From positions 5,766,001 to 5,830,000 of the forward strand of contig OZ245848.1 of assembly GCA_965228955.1 (NCBI GenBank): a DNA stretch of 64,000 nucleotides. Reading direction: 5' to 3'. Source of the stretch: JANSWY01 sp965228955 (lineage in GTDB: Bacteria; Bacteroidota; Bacteroidia; Cytophagales; Cyclobacteriaceae). The position numbers and the translations under genes were made by a program. Positions 27,195-36,217 of this stretch are shown in pieces; the stretch's first letter is position 1; every line of letters begins with the position of its first letter. A model generated the notes under the pieces. It saw only the letters and a list, made by a program, of their open reading frames with translations, did not search any database and had not been told where the DNA came from.

Positions 27195-29186
27195 TTAAAT
27201 TCCAGCTGTATGCAAGTTTTCAAGACTTTGTTTCTCAAGAGTAAGTTCTGCTATTAAGGTGTTACCCTTTCGTTGTGGAACAGTATCTAAATTGATTTCA
27301 CCTTTGACTAAATTTACTCTTGAGTTAATATTACTCCAACCATTTCCTTTTCCATTGATCAACAAATTCTTATCAAAGCCCATTCCATTATCTTCGATAA
27401 GCAATGTAAGCTCGGCAGCTTCTTTGGTGATTTGAACGGTGATAGTTGTCGCATCTGAATATTTAAGAATATTATTAACCCATTCCTGAGTAATTCTGTA
27501 TAGGGATATTTCAACCAACTCAGGTAGTCGTTCATCCAACCCAAACAAGTCTATTGCAACATGAATTCTTCTAGATGCATTAATTCTATTTGCAAATTCC
27601 GTTATGGCTGGCCCAATACCATGCTGTATAAGTGTCTGGGGCATTAAGTTGAAGCAAATACTTTTCAGTTCGGTGTACATTTCTTCCAATACTTTGGAGC
27701 TGTTCTCGAATACTTCATGAGACTTTTCTTTGTCATCATTTAATGATTTGAGATTTAAGTTGAGAACTGAAATCATTTGGCCAAATCCATCATGCAGATC
27801 CTTGGCAAACCGGCTTCTTTCTTTCTCCTGAGAGTTAATAGCGGCAGACATCTGCGCATCTCTGACCTTTAGTTCATTCTCCTGTATCAACAATTGCTCT
27901 TTTTTCCTGGATCGGCTTCTGATTAGTATGATTACTACAACCAATGAAATAGATGCAACTACAAGAGCAATGATCAAGGCAACATTTCTTTGATTGGCAC
28001 TTTCCTGACGCGCTATCTCGGATGCCTGCATGGCGATTTTATTTTCCTTCTTCTCTGTATCGTACTTAGTGTTTAGTTCTGCCAGGATTTTCTCACTTTC
28101 AGTGTTGAATAAAGTGTCACTTATAGTTTTGTATTCTTTGTAAGCAGCAAGGGAGGCACGATAATCTCCTCGTTTCTCATAAGCAAGACTTAAAAACTCG
28201 TAAGCTTCTCGGATGGCTTCTTTATGATCAATGCGTGATGCAATAGCCAACCCTTGATTACTGTAGTCAATGGATTTCTGATAGTTATTTCTTGCGATTT
28301 CTACTTTACCCAAATTCACGAAAGAGGTTGCAATACCCGTACTATCTGAGATAGACTTTCTCAGTTCAAAGGACTTATCATAGTATTCTAAAGCCTTATC
28401 AAAGTTTTCAATATCGTAATAAACATTAGCGAGGTTGTTGAAAGTATTAGAAAGTCCTCTGGTGTCCTTGAATTTAGTCTTTATTTCAATACTTTTTTCA
28501 CTGTAAGCAATGGCGGAATCATACTCTTTTATCTCGTGATAAATATCGGCAAGGTTGGAAACGATGTAGCTTCTGTTAAGATCTGAGCTTCCAATAATTG
28601 CGTATTTATCAGCGTCTTTGTAGGTTTCTATTGCTTTTTCATAGTCTTGTTGTCCATATTGGTAAATAATTCCTACCCATATCAATGCGGCTGACATTCC
28701 TGGATAGTAGTCAGTTTCCTTAAACTTGTCAAAGCATTTGTAATAGTTGGGTAATGCCTCGGCATAATTTCCTTTGTCGTATTCAATGTTTCCAAGTGTC
28801 ATATATGCGTTAGCCTCTGTTCTGGTGTCTCCAAGTGACTCTGAAGCCTTCAGAGATTCATTTAAGAATTCAATTGCCTTATCTGCTTCACCTGTCAAAC
28901 TAAATGACGTTCCAAGTTCAAGAGAGGATTTGGCAATACCTTTTTGCCATTTGATGTCTTTGGCAAGGAGATAGGCAGAATCGGCGTATGATCTCGCTTT
29001 TAAAAATTCTGAAAGGCGGAATTTGTTGTGTAGTACCAGGTAGATTTTTACTCTGTTGGTATCTATTGTTTCGTTCTTAAGGGTGGTCAGGAGACTATCT
29101 TTGTCCATTTCCTGGAACTTTCCCTGAGCTCCAACTGTAGACAATAGAATCAGGCTCGCAAATAATGCGGACAGTAGAAGTTTCAT
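27195..29186 (-). CDS. TPR-containing NarX-type sensor histidine kinase
   Basis: The 663-residue protein has a signal peptide ending in STVGAQ, a periplasmic TPR array (about 80-360, e.g. AYMTLGNIEYDKGNYAEALPNYYK in repeat form), one membrane helix (402-423) and a HisKA_3 kinase core with phospho-acceptor His465 in KDLHDGFGQ. The ATP site has DNGMGFD and a final GKGNGWSNINSRV. HisKA_3 kinases normally pair with NarL/LuxR-type response regulators, but none is next to this gene. It differs in kinase subfamily from the other TPR kinase at 22867-25092. Confidence 0.92.
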   Translation of the reverse strand: MKLLLSALFASLILLSTVGAQGKFQEMDKDSLLTTLKNETIDTNRVKIYLVLHNKFRLSEFLKARSYADSAYLLAKDIKWQKGIAKSSLELGTSFSLTGEADKAIEFLNESLKASESLGDTRTEANAYMTLGNIEYDKGNYAEALPNYYKCFDKFKETDYYPGMSAALIWVGIIYQYGQQDYEKAIETYKDADKYAIIGSSDLNRSYIVSNLADIYHEIKEYDSAIAYSEKSIEIKTKFKDTRGLSNTFNNLANVYYDIENFDKALEYYDKSFELRKSISDSTGIATSFVNLGKVEIARNNYQKSIDYSNQGLAIASRIDHKEAIREAYEFLSLAYEKRGDYRASLAAYKEYKTISDTLFNTESEKILAELNTKYDTEKKENKIAMQASEIARQESANQRNVALIIALVVASISLVVVIILIRSRSRKKEQLLIQENELKVRDAQMSAAINSQEKERSRFAKDLHDGFGQMISVLNLNLKSLNDDKEKSHEVFENSSKVLEEMYTELKSICFNLMPQTLIQHGIGPAITEFANRINASRRIHVAIDLFGLDERLPELVEISLYRITQEWVNNILKYSDATTITVQITKEAAELTLLIEDNGMGFDKNLLINGKGNGWSNINSRVNLVKGEINLDTVPQRKGNTLIAELTLEKQSLENLHTAGI

Positions 29187-29233
29187 GTGTGCTATTTTGG
29201 TTAAACGCTTGGCTAAAGCTTCTACTAATATAT

Positions 29234-29647
29234 TTATTTAGCTGAAAAAGGTTGACCGGTACCAAGTACTTTCTTCAACCAATCAGTGATCTGATCTATC
29301 TGTTTTTCCTTCTTAACCCGCTCTGAGATGAATGTGAAAATTGGGATTTCCTTCGTGTTCTTAAGTCGGATGAATATTTGTTTTTTGTAGTCGAATACCG
29401 TGCGATTTGTTGGCCCAGGGCGTTCTCTGAGGATTCTTGATGTGAAAAAAATTGAATCGATATCCTCAAAACTAAACTTTTGTCCGAATCCAAAACTATT
29501 GTTTAACCCGACTTTTCGATTTATTCCATCAATGACTATTGTCTTTTTCTCAGTATTGAATTTGAAAAGCTCAGTTTTGAAAAAGACCTTTTCCCCTAGG
29601 TGCTGAAATTTGTATCCGTGCTTTTCTAAAAACTTGCTTGCCTTCAT
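29234..29647 (-). CDS. Uncharacterised small protein
   Basis: I do not recognise this 137-residue protein. It is basic, has no signal peptide or membrane helix, and alternates short strands (KFNTEKKTIVIDG, FSFEDIDSIFFTSR, IFIRLKNTKEIPIFTFI) with a C-terminal helix. The pattern of strands resembles a PH-like or bacterial PH domain, which is a guess from shape alone. The start overlaps the stop of the MFS gene by four bases (ATGA), so it is the third gene of the Nudix regulator-MFS operon. Confidence 0.55.
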   Translation of the reverse strand: MKASKFLEKHGYKFQHLGEKVFFKTELFKFNTEKKTIVIDGINRKVGLNNSFGFGQKFSFEDIDSIFFTSRILRERPGPTNRTVFDYKKQIFIRLKNTKEIPIFTFISERVKKEKQIDQITDWLKKVLGTGQPFSAK

Positions 29648-30801
29648 AGATGCTTTCGAATATTTAATAATCCAAAAACAGGTCCTGCAAATAAAAAGAG
29701 ATACACATAACTCGGTTCAAGCTGAGTATTGAGCCAACCAAGTAATTGAATTGACCCAATAGAAATTAGGAAACCCAGGCTATTCACTATTGTCAGTGCT
29801 GTTCCAATACTTTCCTTTGGAGCGGTTTGGGCAACTAAGGTTGAAAACTGTGGCGAATCAGAAATCACGGTGAGCCCCCAGATAACCAATAGTGATAGAA
29901 ATACGAATTGAGTAAGACCAAAAATAACCACCGAAGCAAGGCAACATAGGCCTGATATGAGTAGTGAATAAAAAGCAACCCTACCACTGCCTACCTTAAA
30001 CGATAATTCTCCACCTATTGCACAGCTCATACTACCAAGAGCAATAATTACAAATGACCAAACGGGTACATTTATAGTTACCTCATTGATAGCATTGTAA
30101 GTTGTTAAGATCACTGGAACAAATGCCCAAAACGCATAGAGTTCCCACATATGACCAAAGTAGCCAAATGCTGCAGCTCTGAAATCCTGGGATTTAAAAA
30201 CTTTGGTTACTGCGGAGAGATCAAACTTTGCACTCTTTCTTCTGAATGGTCCATTTGGAACAAATAGTAAAATCAATATTCCTCCAAAACTTGATAATGC
30301 AGAGGTGGCTATGATTACTGTTTGCCAATTGAGGGACCCAATTGTTGCTTTAACAAGGTGAGGGAATGCGGTTCCAAGTACCAAAGCACCAACCAGGAGC
30401 CCCAATGCCCGACCAAGCCCTTTTTCATGATAGTCTGAAGCTATTTTCATTCCTACCGGGTAAATACCGGCAAGCATAAAGCCTGTTAGAAACCTGGCTG
30501 CTAACAAAAACGCAACTTGATTCGGTAACCACAAAATACTGATATTGGTAATGGCTCCAATAATTGCACAAACAAAAAACACCCTGGAAGGTGAAAATCG
30601 ATCTGCGATTGTAAGTAATGCAAAAATTAAAGTTCCTGAAATGAAGCCAAATTGTACTGAGGAGGTTAGGTAACTGAGGCTTCCCTCGGATAGGTTAAAT
30701 GCTGCTGAGATTTCTGCAATAACAGCATTTCCTGCAAACCAAAGAGAGGTGCAGGCGAATTGTGAAAATACGATTATTGTTAATACTAAGCGAAGATTCA
30801 T
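29644..30801 (-). CDS. MFS transporter
   Basis: The 385-residue protein has about twelve hydrophobic helices and the fold marks of the major facilitator superfamily, including FTGFMLAGIYPVGMKIASDYHEKGLGRALG in helix 4-5 (read as two blocks) and a second-half repeat ending LLNIRKHL. The substrate is not evident; the N-terminal half resembles CynX/NimT-like and generic sugar or anion carriers. Its start overlaps by one base the stop of the Nudix regulator gene and its stop overlaps the start of the next gene, so it is in the middle of a tight three-gene operon. Confidence 0.88.
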   Translation of the reverse strand: MNLRLVLTIIVFSQFACTSLWFAGNAVIAEISAAFNLSEGSLSYLTSSVQFGFISGTLIFALLTIADRFSPSRVFFVCAIIGAITNISILWLPNQVAFLLAARFLTGFMLAGIYPVGMKIASDYHEKGLGRALGLLVGALVLGTAFPHLVKATIGSLNWQTVIIATSALSSFGGILILLFVPNGPFRRKSAKFDLSAVTKVFKSQDFRAAAFGYFGHMWELYAFWAFVPVILTTYNAINEVTINVPVWSFVIIALGSMSCAIGGELSFKVGSGRVAFYSLLISGLCCLASVVIFGLTQFVFLSLLVIWGLTVISDSPQFSTLVAQTAPKESIGTALTIVNSLGFLISIGSIQLLGWLNTQLEPSYVYLFLFAGPVFGLLNIRKHL

Positions 30802-31574
30802 TAGGACATAAATCCGATTCCTTTATCAAGAAGTTCCTGATACTTTTGTTCATCGAATTTATACAAATATGGTGCTTTATGTGCACCGCCACCCATTTGT
30901 TTTTCCAATCTTTCAGTAATTCCGAGTTTTAGAATCTTCTTTTGGAAATTGGCACGATCCAGTTCAACCTGTGAAATGCACTCATACAATTTCTGAAAAT
31001 CCTTCATGGTAAACTTCTCAGGGAGTAAACTTAGACCAACAGGTAAATAGTTGATTTGAATCTTAATTTGTTGGAGTGCTGTATCAATAATCTCCTTGTG
31101 ATCAAAAAGCATGGAAGGAAGATTTTCAACAGGATGCCAGGCAATATCATCACTCATTGGGTCTTGTTGCAATTCACAATCTTCAATGTTGACCAAGGCG
31201 ATGTACCCCGTTGTGATAAACCTTTGTTTGAACCAGGAAACAACTTTGGGGTTTGTTATTCCGAGAACCGCTAGTTCCCTGTCAACTTGTGCTTCATCTC
31301 TACGATCGTGGTTTCCGAATGTGTGGAATTGTTTCAAAAAAGGAAAGTCAAGACCAGTTCTGTCTTTCAAAACACGTGTAGCAGCCTGATCCATGCTTTC
31401 ATCCTTAAAAATGAAACCACCAGGAAGTGTCCAGCTTTCAATTCCTTTCCACTTCATTGCTAAGATGTAGAGTGTGTGATTGCCATATCCCAGGATTACG
31501 CAATCAACAGATTGCCCAGAGACCCACTGGTCTACTCCTTCATTTAACCACTCAATAATATCATTCCCGTCCAT
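30801..31574 (-). CDS. NrtR-like transcriptional regulator with degenerate Nudix domain
   Basis: The 257-residue protein joins an N-terminal Nudix domain to a C-terminal winged helix (about 165-250, LTMKDFQKLYECIS-type start and FQKKILKLGI). The Nudix box begins normally (Gly53, Glu59, Arg67) but the catalytic glutamates of the REUxEE core are Val68, Asp71 and Arg72, so hydrolysis is unlikely. This build is that of the NrtR/AraR-type regulators of Bacteroidota, which bind a sugar- or nucleotide-linked effector. It is the first gene of an operon with an MFS transporter, the probable target of its control. A short palindrome CTATA-AA-TATAG (31577-31588) sits before the start codon. Confidence 0.85.
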   Translation of the reverse strand: MDGNDIIEWLNEGVDQWVSGQSVDCVILGYGNHTLYILAMKWKGIESWTLPGGFIFKDESMDQAATRVLKDRTGLDFPFLKQFHTFGNHDRRDEAQVDRELAVLGITNPKVVSWFKQRFITTGYIALVNIEDCELQQDPMSDDIAWHPVENLPSMLFDHKEIIDTALQQIKIQINYLPVGLSLLPEKFTMKDFQKLYECISQVELDRANFQKKILKLGITERLEKQMGGGAHKAPYLYKFDEQKYQELLDKGIGFMS

Positions 31575-31576
31575 TA

Positions 31577-31588
31577 CTATAAATATAG
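31577..31588. promoter_or_regulatory. Possible autoregulatory palindrome before the NrtR-like gene
   Basis: The sequence CTATAAATATAG has arms CTATA and TATAG around AA and lies three bases upstream of the start codon. It is AT-rich and short, so it could be chance or part of the promoter -7 region. Confidence 0.25.
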
Positions 31589-31808
31589 CTATTTCTGCTT
31601 GTTTTGGACGTTTCTGGTGATGCCAAAGTTGCTGAAATCAGAGATTGCACCGTTGAGTTGGAATAATGAGTGGGTGGATTGGCGGCTAAAAAACCGAACC
31701 TCTGATGTAATGTGTTTTTTGCACACAATAATTTTTATAGTTATCATTGCGACTGTTAAAAGGCATGTTACCAACTTAGATCCCTGGTGATATGTAAAAG
31801 ATTAATCC

Positions 31809-31844
31809 AAAATCGGTCGTTCTCCCAAACGGTCGATTTTTTTT
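31809..31844. terminator. Hairpin terminator in the hydrolase-Nudix gene gap
   Basis: A 12-bp stem (AAATCGGTCGTT, 31810-31821, against AACGGTCGATTT, 31828-31839, with two G-U pairs) has a six-base loop and is followed by T residues on the + strand. It begins 12 bases past the stop of the minus-strand hydrolase gene, where it can also work in the minus direction (TTTTGG after the stem). The long T tract is on the + strand, for which no accepted gene is upstream. The rest of the 277-base gap (31575-31851) holds the promoter region of the NrtR-like gene. Confidence 0.7.
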
Positions 31845-31851
31845 GTCCTCG

Positions 31852-32724
31852 CTATTCTATGGGAAATGCGGTGATGTGTTTAAGTATCGCATTTTTTATT
31901 TCAGTGAATCTTGTTTGCATTAACCAGTGTCCGGCATCCTCAAGAATTATCAATTCATACGGCCCTTTCATGTATTGGTCCTGAAGCTCCACGGCCTTCT
32001 GACCAATTGCAAGATCTTTAGCTCCCCAAATAAATAAAGTTGGGTGACTAATGGGGCCTAAGATTTCTTGTTTTAAAGCCTTTGTTAATAGTCTATAGTT
32101 TTTGCGGTAATAATTGATGGAAGCCCTTAAAACACCCTTTTGGGAAAACACCTGTAAATAGTCTTCTAACTGCTCTTTTGAGCTTTTTTTCCATAGAGTT
32201 CGGAGGACTTTGTAATTTTTCTGCTTTAGTCGGAGTTCTGGTAAATAGGGTAATTGAAAACCTTTCATGTAAGCACTCATTTTACCTTGTTTAGGATCAG
32301 ACATTATGGCTGTTCCAAAAGCCTGGATATGCGGGACTGAAAGGGCGGTCCAGGATTGAATTAAATCCGGATAGGATTCCACCATTTTCCAACCAATGCA
32401 AGCTCCCCAATCATGACCGATTAAATGAAATTTTGTAACCCCCAATGTGTTGACGATTGAAGCAACATCCTTTATTAAGAGTTCCAGGGCATAATTGGCT
32501 TTTCCTTTTGGTTTTGCCCCAGTACTGTATCCACGCATATTTGGAGCGATACAATAGTAATCTTCCAGGGCTAAATGTGTCATCAATTCCTCCCACATAT
32601 GAGAAGTCTCTGGCCATCCATGAAGGAGGATAACTGGCGTGTTTTCAGGTTTGCCGGATACTCTACAAGTGAACTCCAGCCCATTGGCCTTAATTAGTTG
32701 TTTTTTTATAATTGGGTCAGTCAA
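31852..32724 (-). CDS. Alpha/beta hydrolase, epoxide hydrolase-like
   Basis: The 290-residue enzyme has the oxyanion motif LLHGWPET, nucleophile elbow GHDWGA with an Asp nucleophile, and the catalytic His in EDAGHWLMQ. The Asp nucleophile points to the epoxide hydrolase / haloalkane dehalogenase branch, not esterases. WGAKDLAIG carries the usual acid-position loop. No signal peptide is visible. The start appears to be TTG; no ATG fits without losing the first strand. A hairpin terminator follows the stop codon. Confidence 0.87.
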   Translation of the reverse strand: MTDPIIKKQLIKANGLEFTCRVSGKPENTPVILLHGWPETSHMWEELMTHLALEDYYCIAPNMRGYSTGAKPKGKANYALELLIKDVASIVNTLGVTKFHLIGHDWGACIGWKMVESYPDLIQSWTALSVPHIQAFGTAIMSDPKQGKMSAYMKGFQLPYLPELRLKQKNYKVLRTLWKKSSKEQLEDYLQVFSQKGVLRASINYYRKNYRLLTKALKQEILGPISHPTLFIWGAKDLAIGQKAVELQDQYMKGPYELIILEDAGHWLMQTRFTEIKNAILKHITAFPIE

Positions 32725-32781
32725 TGTTTCGTATTAAATTGGATGGTAGTAAAATAGATATTCTCAATTAAAAAGTACTAA

Positions 32782-33861
32782 CTATTGAATGGTTACTAAT
32801 TCAACCTGCTCTTCTTTTCCTCTTAAAGATATAGAGCCAATTGACCTGGAATCAAGACTTTCGGAATTCATTAGCTGATCAACCAGAGATTTCGAGGTAA
32901 GTATATCCACTTCATACTCGTTGCATTTGCTTTGAATTCTTGCAGCTGTATTGAGTACATCTCCGGAATAGGTAATGTCTCGTTTTATGATACCAATTTC
33001 TCCAGCAATTACTTGTCCAAAGTGAATTCCAGCTTTGAATTCAGGTTGTAAATTGTACTTCTGAAGGTATTTCTCACTCTTTGCCTTCAGCTTTTCTTTA
33101 ATATCAAAGAAACAATTAACACAATTATTGTCCTCCAGCCCCAAATCCTTTTTCCATGAAATCACGACTTCATCTCCTACGTATTGATAAATCTCCCCTC
33201 TGTTATCCAAAATGGGATCAGTAATGTGAGCAAATAGGTCTTTCAATAGCTGATGATATTTTTCGTTTCCCAGCTTTTCGGCAATGGTGGTAGAGGACCT
33301 TAAATCCAAAAACATAAATACACGATCTTCAACTCTAGGCAAATGGTATTTTCCATGAATCATGCTCCACAAGAGCCCATGACCAAATTTGTTATCGATC
33401 ATCAATGTCATTTGAGTGAGTGCTACTACTATAGCCCAGAGTATGATGTTTTTCACGTGCATTGTTGTGAAAACCAGACTATTGAAATATTCTCTGGCTT
33501 CTGGAGAATTGATGGACCCATGGTTGGCAATTGTTTGTGCGGTAGCCATGAGCAATGTGAGAAAGGAAACAATTGATACAAATGCCACACAAACAACAAG
33601 TATTCCCTTGTAATAGGGAGCGGAACGGTATTTACGATCCACAATAAAGATCAGAACAAGGCCTCCCATTATTCCTCCCATGAAACCGGAAGCTACATTC
33701 AAAATTAGCCCAAAACCTAGTGTGTATTCGGGTCCAAAACCTGCTGACAAATGGCTCATTAATACAAAATGATCGTAGAATGACTGAAAGAACCCAATTG
33801 CGGTCCAGCCCAATACGATCATCATCAGCTTTTTAAGTTGAATCTTTAGTCTTGTACTCAT
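32782..33861 (-). CDS. Membrane-anchored class III adenylate/guanylate cyclase
   Basis: The 359-residue protein has about four membrane helices in its first 155 residues and a C-terminal class III cyclase domain from about 178. The metal-binding Asp186 is in FLDLRSST and Asp230 in YVGDEVV; the transition-state Asn304 and Arg308 are in DVLNTAAR. At the position where adenylate cyclases usually carry the adenine-selecting Lys, Gln226 is found (QYVGD), as in a subset of bacterial cyclases, so ATP specificity is unproven. The membrane part may sense the environment. No cNMP-binding effector is adjacent. Confidence 0.88.
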   Translation of the reverse strand: MSTRLKIQLKKLMMIVLGWTAIGFFQSFYDHFVLMSHLSAGFGPEYTLGFGLILNVASGFMGGIMGGLVLIFIVDRKYRSAPYYKGILVVCVAFVSIVSFLTLLMATAQTIANHGSINSPEAREYFNSLVFTTMHVKNIILWAIVVALTQMTLMIDNKFGHGLLWSMIHGKYHLPRVEDRVFMFLDLRSSTTIAEKLGNEKYHQLLKDLFAHITDPILDNRGEIYQYVGDEVVISWKKDLGLEDNNCVNCFFDIKEKLKAKSEKYLQKYNLQPEFKAGIHFGQVIAGEIGIIKRDITYSGDVLNTAARIQSKCNEYEVDILTSKSLVDQLMNSESLDSRSIGSISLRGKEEQVELVTIQ

Positions 33862-33943
33862 GTTCCATTCGAATATTGATTCTGTTCAATAAATTTAATG
33901 GAATACAATTTCTTAAGGTAGAAATACAAACCTAAAGCCTTTT

Positions 33944-34606
33944 CTACTTAGCAGCCAACAAGTTTATTTCTGGGTTTTCCAGATGTTTTAGCTCTTGAGA
34001 ATGAGTTACAGAATTGATCATGGCATCTCCAATTCTTGTGGTAGTTGTCACATTATTTGATTTCTTAAATAAAGGGAAGAAAGGTCTCATGATAACATAA
34101 ATAGCATTGTACCAGCCTGTTCTCGACCTAATACCTTTTTCCGGAATAATCATACCAGGCCTGAATGCATAAGCATCTTTGAAGCCTTTGCTTAGTACCA
34201 TATTTTCGGTTCTGCCTTTTACTCTGGCCCACATTGTTTTGCCTTTTTCACTACTATCTGTTCCGGTTCCTGAGACATAATTGAAGACCATTTCAGGATT
34301 GGATTCATACAACGTGTCAACAAATGCCTTGGTAATATCATACGTGATTTTCGTGTATTGATCTTCATTAAGACCAAGAACGGAAATACCAAGGCAGAAA
34401 AAGCAGGCATCATATCCTTGTAATTGATCTTTGACAGTATCAATCTGAGATAGGTCAGAAAGGATTATTTCCTGTAGTTTTTCATGATTCATTCCCAAAG
34501 AAGAACGATTAATAACCAGAACTTTTTCGATTGATTCATTTTCCAGAGACTCATAAAGGACTCCCTTGCCGACCATTCCGGTTGAGCCTGTTATTATAAC
34601 TTTCAT
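33944..34606 (-). CDS. NAD(P)-binding Rossmann-fold epimerase-like protein
   Basis: The 220-residue protein opens with VIITGSTGMVGKGVL, an atypical-SDR dinucleotide-binding motif, and continues with FFCLGISVLG and FNYVSGTGTD. It resembles the HTATIP2-like or NAD-dependent epimerase group of atypical SDRs. The usual YxxxK is not obvious; there is TMWARVKGRTEN in its place, with Lys retained but Tyr absent. The substrate is unknown. It is cytosolic and stands alone. Confidence 0.82.
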   Translation of the reverse strand: MKVIITGSTGMVGKGVLYESLENESIEKVLVINRSSLGMNHEKLQEIILSDLSQIDTVKDQLQGYDACFFCLGISVLGLNEDQYTKITYDITKAFVDTLYESNPEMVFNYVSGTGTDSSEKGKTMWARVKGRTENMVLSKGFKDAYAFRPGMIIPEKGIRSRTGWYNAIYVIMRPFFPLFKKSNNVTTTTRIGDAMINSVTHSQELKHLENPEINLLAAK

Positions 34607-34705
34607 ATCAGTAACTTCTTGTTATCATTAATTACAAGTCAAAAATCCCACTCTTTAATGAATCGTATTTATAGGAAATAGGGAAATACTAACACAAATT
34701 CCTGA

Positions 34706-35362
34706 TTAGTCACCTGCTAGTAAATAAGTGATCTTCCATTTTTTATTTTTCTTCTCAAATCCAATGCGATAAGTTAATGGCGACCATACAAAATCTCCAT
34801 ATACATATCCTTTCAAAGTTTTATCTTGTGACTCTACATAGCACCACGAATAGTAACCCACTTTATCGTCACCTTCATCCGCCACACTTTTACTAAAGTC
34901 AATTGAGACAATATCATAGCTAAATTGACCTACCACTTCGGATCCCTCTACTGCGGGTTTATCTCTGATATTTACATTTGTTCCGGTGATGGCCACATTT
35001 TCAAATGCATCATATTCGTCTGGCCAATGGGAAAACACATAAGGCATAGAATACATATCTTCAGACTTCATTGTTCCACCACCCAAGTCAATGATCTTAT
35101 CCATCAACTTCCAAAATGCGGATGCATCTCCCTGGAATTCCCATGACTTTTTGAACTCCTCTATTCCACCATCATTTCCAAAGCTATTCATGACGTTGGG
35201 ATGCAAATTGTTGATAATCCAGGTTTTGTCCTTTTTTGAAACTGCTTGTTTGAATTCTTCAAGGAAGGAAACGAGACTTCTGTCTGGAATAAGCGGTTCA
35301 AGCTTTTGTGATAATACAATCTGCGAACTAATGAGAAATAGAGCTAAAAGTAATTTCTTCAT
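34706..35362 (-). CDS. Exported SH3b-domain protein
   Basis: The 218-residue product has a signal peptide ending in QIVLSQ and a helical N-terminal region. An SH3b-type domain starts at about residue 128 with GTNVNIRDKPAVEGSEVVGQ and closes with KGYVYGDFVWSP. Such domains bind cell wall or act as spacers in periplasmic proteins. The C-terminal segment IGFEKKNKKWKITYLLAGD recalls the last strands of NTF2-like folds. No enzymatic residues are seen. Confidence 0.75.
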   Translation of the reverse strand: MKKLLLALFLISSQIVLSQKLEPLIPDRSLVSFLEEFKQAVSKKDKTWIINNLHPNVMNSFGNDGGIEEFKKSWEFQGDASAFWKLMDKIIDLGGGTMKSEDMYSMPYVFSHWPDEYDAFENVAITGTNVNIRDKPAVEGSEVVGQFSYDIVSIDFSKSVADEGDDKVGYYSWCYVESQDKTLKGYVYGDFVWSPLTYRIGFEKKNKKWKITYLLAGD

Positions 35363-35410
35363 GGCTTGTGGAAATAGGTGTTCCTACAAGTTAACAAATT
35401 TGAAGGCCGG

Positions 35411-35444
35411 ACAAAAATGAAAATGGGCCACTTTTGTAGCCCAT
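35411..35444 (-). terminator. Terminator of the YceI-porin-YceI operon
   Basis: On the minus strand the stem ATGGGC/GCCCAT (35423-35428 and 35439-35444) with a ten-base loop is followed by a T-rich tail. It is about 120 bases past the last stop codon of the operon. The remainder of the 200-base gap 35363-35563 carries the upstream region of the SH3b gene; nothing else is seen. Confidence 0.65.
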
Positions 35445-35563
35445 ATTCACTAAACTATCGTGTGATATAAATGATTACTTCAATGTTCTAATTTGATGAC
35501 ACTAAGATCGATCAGCCAGTACCGGAAAACACTGATTAAATACATCATATTAAATGATTAATA

Positions 35564-36157
35564 TCAAAACGGCACTTGTGAGATCGCAAGATTTACCGTA
35601 ACCACAAATTCGTCTTGTACTTTGATAATTCCCAATGCTTTTTTGGGTGGTTCAATTTGAAAATCCGTGAGGTTTATATGGAGATTTCCAGTGTAAGTAA
35701 TATCATTTCCGCTTTTGAAAGCTTTCCCTTCTATCTTGTAATTGTTAGTGACAGAAGCTATAGTGACACTAGTATTTGCAGAAATAGATTGTAGGAGATC
35801 TTTATTTGAAGGAAGATGTAAATCGGTGACCTCAACTATTATGTTGGGGTTTTCATCAGCTTGAAGTAGCTCTCTTAAGTCTTTATTCATTGCCTGTAGA
35901 CCACAATCAAAATATTTTACTGGCAACTCAATTAGCGCATCTTGCAGTTGTATCTGACCGTAAATGTTTTCAAAGGTGATTGAGAACGTATCATTGGACA
36001 GAGTTGATTCGTCAAATGAACATGAGAACTTGTGGATATTGGTAGTTCCTTTAATAATGAATTGACTGCAGGAATTAAGGACATAGTCTCTCCTTTCTTT
36101 GGCTCCTATGAAAGCCAATGATAAAATGGATATACCGATAATTAACCTGCTGATCAT
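35564..36157 (-). CDS. YceI-like domain exported protein
   Basis: The 197-residue product has a signal peptide and a lipocalin-like YceI fold: NSCSQFIIKGTTNIHKFSCSF is the typical opening, followed by DCGLQAMNKDLRELLQADENPNI, the conserved D-x-R-x-x-F/L block. It is the last gene of an operon with a porin and a second, better conserved YceI protein. YceI proteins bind isoprenoids and are periplasmic. Confidence 0.75.
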   Translation of the reverse strand: MISRLIIGISILSLAFIGAKERRDYVLNSCSQFIIKGTTNIHKFSCSFDESTLSNDTFSITFENIYGQIQLQDALIELPVKYFDCGLQAMNKDLRELLQADENPNIIVEVTDLHLPSNKDLLQSISANTSVTIASVTNNYKIEGKAFKSGNDITYTGNLHINLTDFQIEPPKKALGIIKVQDEFVVTVNLAISQVPF

Positions 36158-36217
36158 AATAGGAAGAAGGTGGAGTTCATGGAACTCGCACCTTCAAGGT
36201 TATGATTAAAAATATGT

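Noticed and set aside
31711..31727. TGTGT/ACACA inverted repeat in the NrtR-like upstream gap
   Set aside because: Five-base arms with a seven-base spacer, more than 130 bases from the start codon.
31599..31790. Small + strand frame with a hydrophobic segment before a terminator
   Set aside because: It starts with TTG or a late ATG and has no recognisable family. It is kept only as a possibility in the findings.
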